Shown here: positions 1 to 9,400 of the stretch, in pieces | Numbering within the stretch: the first letter of the stretch is position 1 | Layout of the letters: every line of letters begins with the position of its first letter | Assembly (NCBI RefSeq): GCF_000001735.4 | Contig: NC_003070.9 | Location: forward strand, 12,332,001-12,396,000 | Source of the DNA: Arabidopsis thaliana | Lineage: Eukaryota > Streptophyta > Magnoliopsida > Brassicales > Brassicaceae | Direction of reading: 5' to 3' | Length of the DNA: 64,000 nucleotides | The notes under the pieces: model-generated | Database searches by the model: none | What the model saw: only the letters and a program-made list of their open reading frames with translations | What the model was told of the DNA's origin: nothing | Position numbers and translations under genes: made by a program

Positions 1-797
1 GGGAGAGACAGGTCCATGGCGTCTTCCAGTCATCAGCTGTTGGATATCATTGGTTATTGTATCCAGCAACCCCGGTATTATGGAGGTGATTACATTCACA
101 AATGCCTCAAGACATTGTTGCAGGTAACTGTCTTTCTCTTTAGCTAATCTGTCCACCACAGGAAGAAATCTTGCATTGCAGAAGAAATTTGTCAGCCAAC
201 GCCTACTGTTTTTGCAGAGAAATGCAACAAAGAGAGGAGCTTTCCCCCTCAGAACTTCCGTTCCTTGCTCTATGATGGAGAGTAAACTAGGGAAAAGATT
301 TTTCTCCTCTGTCAATGTCACGAGATGCCTTCCAAAGCTTGTGAATGTATGATGACTTCCAATCATAGCCATGTTCAGAAGATTTAAGCAGACTTGCTGC
401 TCTCGTGCACTGCCTTTGACAAAAGATGAAGCTATTTCCTTCAATGAAAGCTTTTCCACGACAGTCTGAATGAGTCATGATTAACAGCAACACCAGAAAT
501 TTCTCTTCCTCGGTGAGTTTTAAGTTGAGGACTAGCACTAAGTGGCGCAGCTGACACGTCCATTGGCTCTGACTGCTCTGCATGGCAATCTCTTGCTTCA
601 CCCGAGGTTGGTATTTCATTTGCAGACGAGTTCTCATCGGGGACATTACTGCTTATAACTCCTTGTCTTCTGTGACCCTCATTTTGGCTCATAACTCTTT
701 CTTCTTGTGCACAAGAGGTGTTCTCGGTTCCTTCTGATTCATCAAGTCCCTCATCATCATCGTTTTCATCAAAATCAAGTTCCATACACTTATTCAA
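1..797 (-). pseudogene. RUNKEL/ULK4-like protein fragment with internal deletion
   Basis: Two reading frames on the minus strand resemble parts of a large plant ULK4/RUNKEL-type kinase-HEAT protein that acts in cytokinesis. The first (about 797-441) is an acidic, Ser/Glu-rich linker beginning near MELDFDENDDDEG. The second (about 468 to base 1) is a helical HEAT/armadillo-like stretch with LIQTVVEKLSLKEIASSF, then FGRHLVTLTEEKNLFPSLL and RWLTNFFCNARFLPVVDRL. It runs off the left edge. The two frames abut near 466-480 with a frame change and an in-frame TGA, so the middle of the protein seems to be missing. A splice acceptor (CATTCAG) at the junction could hide an intron, but I find no matching donor that restores the linker to the HEAT frame. 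No kinase domain is visible. The family call is from recall of the protein and is moderately sure; pseudogene status is an inference from the deletion and stop. Confidence 0.55.
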
Positions 798-1045
798 ACA
801 TGGAAGAAAACATAGTTATACAAAAGTCCACACACAACAAAAGAAACCACAATATAGTTTTGGACAGAACATGTAATCTGAAATACAAAATGGGAAAAAA
901 AACAGAAAGGTTTGGTAAAACATTTGAAATTTTGACAAACAAAACCTCCTTGATTGTATCTTCTTATGGCAACCCAAAATCCCTTTGGACGATAATAGTT
1001 ACTGATATTTCTTGAGAAACCCCTTTGTTAGAAAGAAGACATTTT

Positions 1046-4000
1046 TCAAAGAATGTTGCATGGAGTAATTGGCGGCAACGGGATGTGAATCTTAAGCGCC
1101 AGGTTCAGCTCGTTGTTTTCTTGTGTCATCTTGCTTAGCGCTTTTTCTTGCGCCTCCGCAGCATCTTTGAGCTTCTTCTCCAACTTAACAAAATATACTC
1201 AGAGCTTGTTAATATTGGAAAACCGGAAGTAGTCATATAAGATTTATGATCATATCTTTTACCTGCTCTGACATTTGTTTCAAATTCTCCTTATACAATA
1301 TAAGTGACTGATTCTTCATTTCAGCTGCACATTCTTCTGAATAGTTCTTTGATTCCAGCTCCTCATGATGCTTCCTTAGTTTCTCTGACTCTTCCTAAGA
1401 TACCACGAGATTTGATCATTTTAAAGTTTCAAAAATATCTGAGGAGAATATATGCAAGAGATTTTTTCACCTTTATCATATGATATGTATCATCGGTATA
1501 TGCTTCTCCACACTTGCTCCTTCTGATATCATCTACTAGGGAGAGAAGCTTATGGACTTGCTCTGCTTTTTTGCCTTCATCATGAGTCTTGTTATCGATC
1601 ACAACCTTTCGGTTACTAGACATCCTCATCACTTCCTGTAATTCAAAATCTTATATAATAAGAGAAGGTTTTTCCTAACTTTGCCTACTAATGCGACATT
1701 TGGCACTATACTTTGATGACACATGTACTTATCATTAATTGTAGTTTGACTAAAATAATTTATTAATAGATATATTAAATATTTAGAAAAATAGTCATTA
1801 AACTTTGAAATTACTTCATATTAAACTACAATTTTGAAATGAATTTTCTTCTAGCATAATTGCAACTCCCTTAACTAATTACAAAATCAAATCTTTAAAA
1901 TTTTGACATGATATTATGTTTTAGGGGGTGTTATTCGTGTATGATTTCAAAAGAGTTTTAGTGATTTAAATTGTCATGTAAAATCTGTTGTTATTCAATC
2001 AAGATTTTTTAAAAGTATGTTAAATTTTTGTGTTATTCATTTAAGATTTGTAAAAAGTAATCTAAACTCTTCATAAATTTTGGGTTATTAGATTCATACT
2101 TTTATAAAGTCATTAAAAGTTTTGTGTTATTCAATTAAAACAAAAAAATCTTTGATTGTTAATGATTGTTAATGATTTAAATTATTGTGTTATTGGTTAT
2201 GATTTCCTACATTTTTCTTCACAAAATGAAGTCATGAAAAGTCATGGAAAGTATTATCAAAATAAAGAGATTGTTTGAGAAACTTTACAAGATTATGAAA
2301 AACTAATCAACAAGATTATAAAAAACTCTCTAACAATCGTTTAAAATCTTTCATTTCTTTATTTTCAAGGATTTAATTGAAGTCATCAAAATTCCTTGTA
2401 AATTAGGAACCAATAAGACTGCACATTAATAGTTCACTACTATAAATTATCCTCCAATTTTATAAGAAAATTTTCCATCTTTAGTTTTTTTTTTTTAAAA
2501 CCTTAATTAATTAAAATAATTTTGTATCAATATTATATGATTAAAAAATTAAAAATATGTTAAAATTTGATATCTTACTTTTGCTCATATTTTAACAGTT
2601 TTTCTTTTTCTATGTTATTTATGCATGTATATATTAATAAACATATCATATCTTATTTTTACAAAATAAATGTATGATAAAGTAAATTACAAAATAATTT
2701 GTTGATATAAACTCATACATAATAGTTCCAATTCATTTTATTTTGTAAGTGACAAACTAATTTGTTTTCTTATAAAATCATATGAATTTTAATATAAAAG
2801 TTTTTTTTTTTAAACCCCAAGGACAACTTCTATCTTTTAAATTTATTGTGTTTTACCCATATAACAACATAAGATATATATACATGAATATAGTGCAAAA
2901 TGATGAGAGAATGATTATTTATAAGATGGTAATGAAAAATTGATTATCGAGATGTATTTAAACAAAAAAGAATAACAGTGTAAGGTTCATAATCTAAAAT
3001 TAAAATTTAGAATTAAGTGTTTACAATAATATTTTTTAAACTCATAACAACAACAAGAAAAAAACTTAAAACTAAACAAAACAATATTTAAGATACGGTG
3101 GAAGGGGATGAAGAAATGAGAGAATGAGAGAATGTATATATTTATAGGATGAGAAGTGATGGAAGTTACAATTTAAAAATAAATTGTGGGAGTTAATTTT
3201 TAATTTATTTTGTGTTGAATAAAATGGTGTGGAGAAATATAATTAATTTATATATATTTATGATTTCAGGTTTGTAAATAAATTGTGGTAGTTAATTTTT
3301 AATTAATTGTGTGTTGAATAAAGTAGAGTGGAAAAATATAGTTGATACATATTTTTTTGATTTCAGTTTTATATTAAACTGTGTGTTAAATAAGTTATTT
3401 ATTATTTATATAAATTTTAAAAAAACTTATATTGCCAAGTGGACCATTAAGGAAAGAGTGAAACTTTACTTTTATATATATGATTCCTAAGTTTTTGGTT
3501 TCATTTATTGTTGCCATTACATCACATATAAATAATAACAATTGTTATATAATATTAAATTAATTATATAAAAACATTATGGTTTCAATTTATAAAAGCT
3601 TATAACATTTAACTTAGAGACATATTTTCCCTACTTTTTCCCATCATTTGAAGTTAAACATAAATAAAACTATATTTATGCTAAATAATAAAACAAAAAC
3701 AATTAGAATTTTATTTCACCGTCTTATCTGTTTGGAAATCTAATAATAACAATTGTTTGACATTTCATTTATTATAATAAAAAATAAAAATATTTATTTC
3801 TATTCAACCTATATTGAAACTCATGTGTAATGGATTCATGGAAATATCTAATAAAAGATAAATAAAAAAAAGTTTAACAGTAATCTTAAACTGTTGAAAG
3901 CAAATTACCATAATGAAAAATTTTAATTTGTATAATTCAAAATCATGAATCAAATGTTTTATTAAACATGCTGCGTATTAATTGTTTTAATATAACTTTT

Positions 4001-7000
4001 GAGGAAAAATCCAGTAAAAAAAAATCTTCAAGGTGACAAATTTTTTATGTAATATCAAATATCAATTTATTTTTGTTGTTTAAGTTCTTAAAAAGAATAT
4101 TTAATTTATTCTAATTTAACTTACATTTACTTAAAGTATTGTTGATCATTTGGAAATTGGGTAGTGACATGACGTCTTTCACTATATTTATCAAATTTTA
4201 TATGATTTAATTTTCCCTTTGAACCGATATTCTGAGATCTTTAGTCAAGTAAGAGAATTTTTCATTGAGAGACATCTTAAATCATATGCTTTAAATTTTC
4301 ATATGTGAAGAAGGTTTATTTATTATTTCGACTTTCAAGACAATTGGTAATACATGTATTTGCATTTTCACAAAAAATAATATTTTAAGTTAAAAAAAAA
4401 AAAACATACATTTTTCACGAAAAAACGGAAAATAAACTATAGTGCATTGAAAACTCTTAAAAACTAAATTATCTTTTTTAAAGACATCACAATTTGTAAA
4501 CATCAAAATTAATATTTTTAATTACTTTCGAGTTTTCTATTAATAATTATAGATAAATTTTATATATAGTTTGTTTTTTTAGTACACTTATCATATTTTA
4601 TGTGACTTTTGTTTTCTTCAAAACTGACATTCTTAGATCTTTAGTTAAGTTGGTAGATTTTCCATTGAAACTTATTTTAAATTATAGGCTTTAAATTTTT
4701 AAACGTGAAGAAGGTTCATATATTTTTGAAAAATTCTTTCTAATACCCTTTTCATGATGACCCTTTTCAACTCTATCCTTTTGTTTTATCCATTTTGTTT
4801 CTACCCTCTTTAAATTTTTAATGACCATTTTACCCTTATTTGGAAATTGTTTTAGATTAACAAAATGAAATATTAATATTTTTCCGCCTAAAATATTCCA
4901 AAATAAATTTCCCGCCAAAAATTTTCAAAAAAAAAATTCCGCCAAAAATTTTCAAAAAACAAATTCCCGCCAAATTTTGTTTTCAAAAATATTTTTCCCG
5001 CCAATTTTTTTTTTGGCGGGAAATAGATTTACAAGGGATTTTTAAAGAGTTTTAAAAGATTTACAAGAGATTTTAAAGGGGTTTTATAAGATTTACAAGA
5101 GATTTTAAAAGGGTGATTTACAAGGGATTTTAAAAGGTTTTTAAAATATTTACAAGAGATTTTAAAAGGGTTTTAAAAGATTTACAAGAGATTTTAAAGA
5201 GATTTAAAAGATTTACAAAGGTCTTTTAAAGATTTTTAAACGGTTTAAAATTATTTTAAAATGATTTTAAAATATTTACAAGGGATTTTAAAAGGGTTTT
5301 ACAATATTTACAACAGATTTTAAAGGACTTTAAAATATTTACAAAAGATCTGTAAAGATTCTTAAAGGGTTTAAAAGTGTTTTGAAAGATTTACAAGAGA
5401 TTTTAAAACCTTTTAAAATTACTTGTAAATTTTTTAAAACCCTTGTAAATCTTTTAAAATCTCTTTTAAATCTTTTAAAACCTTTTTAAAATCTCTTGTA
5501 AATCTTTTAAGACCCTTTTAAAATCCCTTGTAAATCTATTTGCCGCAAACAAATATTTACAAGGATTTTTAAAATTATTTTTTTGGCTCAGAAAAAATTT
5601 GTTACGGAACAAAAAATTTGGCGGGAAACTTTTTTTTTGGCGGGAAAAAAGTTCGGCGGGAAATCTTTTTTGGCGGGAAAAAAAAATTTTGGCGCCAATA
5701 AATTTGGCGGGAAAAGTTCAGTTTCCAATTACATGTTTCTATTAGATGAGGGTAATTTGGTCATTTTGTTCAAGAGAAAGGGTATTTTTAAAAATGGACA
5801 ACATAAAAGGGTAGTAAAAAAATGATAGTTTTACAAATCTCCCTCTATTTTTTGACTTTCAAGACAATTGATAATACATGCATATTCATTTTCACAACAA
5901 AAAAAAATACATTCTTGAATATTTTAAGTTCTTATATAGTAAAATATACTGTTTTCACAAAAAAAAAAAAAAATCAGTTTAGTGCATTGAACATTTTTAA
6001 TCAACTAAAGTGTCTTTTTAACACATCATAATAATTTGTAAACATCCAAATTGAAATTTTATTTAATTTTGAGCGATATATTAACAATTTTTAAATAAAT
6101 TATATATATAACTTAACGTCTTTCAATATATTTATAAGATTTTATATGACTTATTTTTTTTGAACCGACATATAAAATCTTTAGTCAAGTTAGAGGGTTT
6201 TTCATTGAAAGTTATCTTAAATCATAGGTTTTAAATTTTTAAATGTAAAGAAGGTTCATCTATTGTTTTGACTTTCAAGAAAATTGGTCATACATGCATT
6301 TGCAATTTTACAAAAACAAATACTGAATAATTTCTGTTTATTTTTTTGGAAGAAAAACATACTGTTTCACAAAAAAATAATTTAAAATTGAGTGCATAAC
6401 TTTTAATCAACTAAAATGTCTTTGTAAAAAGCATCTTGTAAACATCAAAATTGCTATAATTAATTATTTTGAGCGAATATATAATCCACGCATCGCGTGA
6501 CAACTTCTAGTATACATATATTTTTAAGAATCATATAACTAAAATTTGGTATTTTAAAAATCATTATATCCAAAGTACCGACCTTTATGAAAGTAGGGCA
6601 ATCTCTACCCAAATAATCTTCTAGTGTCTCCTTGCACTCTTCTAGCACGTCACCACCGGTGAAAACAACGACGACATAATCAAGAATTTGACTCCCAAAT
6701 AGAGCCTGTAAGGTTCTAAGTGTGTTCTCTTCCTCTTGAGTAATTCGAGTCCTTGCAGATAAAACTAAGAGCACAGCATGTATCCCTCCTTCTGCTAGAG
6801 TTAGACATCTAACAATCTCTTTACTTATATACTCAGCCGACACTGACAAGTCAAACAGACCTGTCCCATATTAAGCAAGCAACTGGTGATATTTTTGAAA
6901 TCAATTGGAATGACAAAATCATAATCCCAAATCAATCCAAGATTCATGTAACAATATACCTGGAGTATCAATCACATTGATTTTGTGACCATCTTTTGTC

Positions 7001-7182
7001 ACAACTCCATGTGTCTGACATTTCATGGTCACACCAGAAGCATGTGCCTTTGAAGCAAACACCTTTTTTCCAATGAGGCTGTTACCTGTCGCACTTTTTC
7101 CATTCCCTGTCCGGCCTACTAAAACTATGTTTTCAGCTTGCTTTGACGAATGACCTTTCTGTTGAGCTCCACCCTTGTTCAT
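1046..7182 (-). CDS. IAN7: IAN7-like AIG1/GIMAP GTPase with a 4.9-kb intron
   Basis: AIG1-type GTPase (TRAFAC class, GIMAP/IAN family; defence- and stress-linked in plants). Exons: 7182-6960, 6860-6583, 1635-1471, 1394-1263, 1183-1046. Joined they give 311 residues with no stop, and exons 2-4 equal those of AIG1 in length (278, 165 and 132 nt). The G1 P-loop is [14 protein letters not shown]3 is DTPG at the exon 1/2 junction, and a VVFTGGD block follows. The C-terminal third is a coiled coil and the end is PCNIL, a CaaX-type box. The start at 7182 (MNKGG) was chosen to give the recalled 311 residues; an in-frame ATG at 7197 is possible. Introns are about 70-100 nt except intron 3 (6582-1636), 4,947 nt, against 88 nt at the same position in AIG1. 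Splice sites at both ends look normal, but splicing across it is unproven. Confidence 0.85.
1925..2425. mobile_element. MITE-like AT-rich element in IAN7 intron 3
   Basis: Begins with GGGGTGTTATT and ends with a roughly inverted counterpart around AACCAATAAGACTGC. The interior repeats motifs such as TTGTGTTATTCAATTAA and, toward the right, their complements. This looks like an old non-autonomous DNA element. The terminal match is imperfect and I could not define a target-site duplication, so boundaries are approximate. Confidence 0.35.
2430..4140. other. AT-rich intron filler, no gene seen
   Basis: Very AT-rich sequence within IAN7 intron 3. It holds a short near-repeat (AAATTGTGGGAGTTAATTTTT and AAATTGTGGTAGTTAATTTTT at about 3180 and 3280, each followed by a TGTGTTGAATAAA segment). 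No open reading frame of note. It may be the left part of the Helitron whose 3' end lies at 6510, but I could not identify a convincing 5' TC terminus. Confidence 0.4.
4909..5022. promoter_or_regulatory. Left cluster of E2F-like sites (TTCCCGCC x3, GGCGGGAA x1)
   Basis: TTCCCGCC at 4909-4916, 4964-4971 and 4995-5002, and GGCGGGAA at 5015-5022. These match the core of the plant E2F consensus (TTTSSCGS). Two near-matches lacking one C lie at about 4881 and 4937. They sit in a transposon inside an intron, so occupancy and function are unknown. Confidence 0.6.
5024..5545. repeat. Tandem TTTACAAGAGATTTTAAAAG repeats in long inverted arrangement
   Basis: A unit of roughly 20-35 bp (AGATTTACAAGRGATTTTAAAR) repeats from 5024 to about 5400. 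The reverse complement (TTTTAAAATCTCTTGTAAATC) repeats from about 5405 to 5545. The two halves can pair into a long hairpin. Such structures often feed small-RNA pathways when transcribed; that is inference here. Confidence 0.8.
5620..5713. promoter_or_regulatory. Right cluster of E2F-like sites (GGCGGGAA x5)
   Basis: GGCGGGAA at 5620-5627, 5639-5646, 5655-5662, 5672-5679 and 5706-5713, with a GGCGCC at 5691-5696. Spacing is 16-34 bp, unusually dense. The cluster is the inverted partner of the left cluster. Confidence 0.6.
6487..6510 (+). mobile_element. Helitron 3' terminus
   Basis: A short GC hairpin (CACGC-AT-CGCGTG core, 6487-6499) followed about 7 nt later by CTAG with T next to it. This is the classic Helitron 3' end (hairpin then CTRR, inserted before T). 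The matching 5' end should lie upstream in the intron but was not identified. Confidence 0.65.
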
Positions 7183-7260
7183 CTTCACAAAATTCATGCA
7201 TCCTTTGTTAGATGCATAACTATTAATGAAAAGTTGGCTAACACTTTCTAGAAAGCACAT

Positions 7261-9400
7261 GAGGAAATATAATGTGTCTTTGCATAATTTATATATAAAA
7301 ATTTAAATTCATATCTACTATTGTAAAAGCATAAACAATAAATCAAAATGAAATCGTAAAACAGAAAAGAAAAATCAATTGAAGTTAGATTTAATTAATG
7401 TTATTATGCAGGATTAAGATGTCATTCTAAATTTTTAATCATTGTTTCTTGCATTTAAACATTTACTATATATTTTCTAAATTCAATTTGTAGTATACTC
7501 TTTTGTATGTATTAGCACTAAAGTTAACAGAACGTGGTCATCTTGGTCCACACTTATCTATTGGCATTTTGTTTCTCTTCAAAAATAGTATTCCATCATT
7601 TTATATATCATGTATGTACATATATATATATATATATATCAAATACATCGTTTAACAATTGTATTTACGATAATGTTTTACAAAAACAAACAAAATAGTT
7701 GAATACTTTTTATTTTCAAAAGAGGCTTTAATATATATATATATATATTAAAATAGATATTTACATCTAATAAAATTTTAATTTATAAAGATGATATAAA
7801 ATAAGAAAGAAAAATACTAAATAATACATTTTCTATATGGAAAGTAGTATGCTAATAAAGTTCATATTCTTCTAGTAGTCAGTAGATGTAAAATTTTCCT
7901 AAAAACGTATTTAAAATTATTACTTCTATTGTAACCGCGAACAAAACAGTCAGAAAACAATGTCATGCAGGTCATTTAAATATATGTAAATTTTTTGCTA
8001 ATTTAATTATTGAAATACTTATCGTTTGATATTTTTCTAGAAATAATATTAAAAGGGATACTGCAAATAAATATGGTTTCAAGTTTGTCCTCCTTAACAA
8101 AGAATCAAAACAAGATCTCTGTTTTACATATTTTATCAATTCTTGTTCCTTGTTTTCCCCACTTTGTAAATAACTACTCATTATAGAAATGAAAGTTTAT
8201 TTTAAAAATAGATGTTGCCAAAAAAGCTTGACACTTTGGAGAATAGCATAAACTTGTCATCGAAGTTATTTTTTCTTTCTTGCCAGCTAGCCTAGTTATC
8301 TAAGAATTAAAGCTTAAGGATTTAGATATGAAGACGAGGACGAACTTTTTTTACCTTAACAATATGTGAGACAAGGTAGAAGATGAAGAATGAACCAAAA
8401 GATATGAATATTAGACAAGTATATATATCAATGTAGCAAGTGTACCTTATATAGAAAATTATTATTATTATTATTGTTTTCTTTCTTGTCGACGATTATA
8501 TTGAACGATCACAAAAGTCTTTTCTTTTATAAGTTTAAAACGAAAAATGGGTGATGAACATTCTAGGCACTAAAATTCTGAAAACACGTTATAATCTAAA
8601 TTCAAAACCGAATTTTGACATGATTGCCCATCTAGAATTTTGTGACAGTGCATAAAAAACAAAATATTTAAGAGGTCAGGGGGCATCTATGACGAGCAAA
8701 TTTTGAAGTTAACATTATGATCATGCATACGCAATTCTGCATTCAAACAATTACACCACACATAACACCGTCAATTTATCCACGATTTTTGTTTAGCATA
8801 TGATACTATGTGCTTACGAAACCACACCACGATGGCAAAACTAAGTGAGTCCTGTAATTTTTGCACACAATAATATTGAATATTTTTTTTAATATACTAA
8901 TACAATTATTCCTATTCACAAGAACTTCATAACAAGGTTGTCTTCGGATTTCATATTTGTGTCTAGTTACTACAACATTGTTTTTATGTAAACAAACATG
9001 TGAAGTAAAATTGAAGCCCTCCAAATCGCCATTTTGCAATTTTATTATATCTTCTGAAATGAAGATAAATCACATAAAATATAAAATAATACACAATTAA
9101 GTCTGTTGTCATTCTTTTCTTAAAATTTTGATAAAAATAATAGATCAAAATGAAGTTTTGTAACGAGGAGTTCAAGTCCATCTTATAAATGACCTATAAA
9201 AGTTATATTGTGTATTTATTTTTTACATTGTGATTGATATATTATTAGAGATGAAAGGTAGAATTGTAAAATATGACGATTTGAAAGCTTTTTTTTTTTC
9301 CGGAAAATCCTTATATTAAATGAAAAAAATCCAACTGGCCAGTAACATCGACGAGCAAGGATCTTAAGAATTGAATATATTGACACAAACCGCTGACTCT
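7261..9400. other. Intergenic AT-rich spacer upstream of IAN7
   Basis: No gene recognised. It holds (TA)n tracts at about 7618-7640 and 7729-7749 and an (ATT)n run at about 8460-8475. The 7.2-7.4 kb part should include the IAN7 promoter, but I see no distinctive element. Confidence 0.5.

Larger units (their letters stand above)
4735..5845. mobile_element. Foldback/MITE element with E2F-like sites, in IAN7 intron 3
   Basis: About 1.1 kb with long imperfect terminal inverted repeats. The left end reads TAATACCCTTTTCATGATG with ACCATTTTACCCTTATTTGG further in. The right end, read in reverse complement, has TACCCTTTTATGTTGTCC and AATGACCAAATTACCCTC. Inside are clusters of TTCCCGCC on the left and GGCGGGAA on the right, then a palindromic core of TTTACAAGAGATTTTAAAAG repeats. 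It splits copy 2 of the surrounding tandem unit, so it inserted after that array formed. No coding capacity. Brassicaceae transposons that spread E2F sites have been described; membership of that family is inferred. Confidence 0.75.
4140..6510 (+). repeat. Three tandem ~400-430-bp AT-rich units, the middle one split
   Basis: A degenerate unit recurs three times in direct orientation. Each has a segment like CTTTCACTATATTTATCAAAT, then GATCTTTAGTCAAGT, TTTTTCATTGAAAG, GAAGAAGGTT, TTTGACTTTCAAGACAATTG and TTGTAAACATCAAAATT. Copy 1 is about 4140-4565. Copy 2 is 4566-4735 plus 5846-6110, interrupted by the foldback element. Copy 3 is 6111-6510 and ends at the Helitron terminus. Repeats upstream of a Helitron 3' end are common in the ATREP group. 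Reading the array as part of one Helitron is an inference. Confidence 0.65.

Noticed and set aside
5583-5825. An 80-codon frame with repeated GGKSFLAGKK-like peptides in the foldback
   Set aside because: The repeats come from the GGCGGGAAA motif, not from a protein family.
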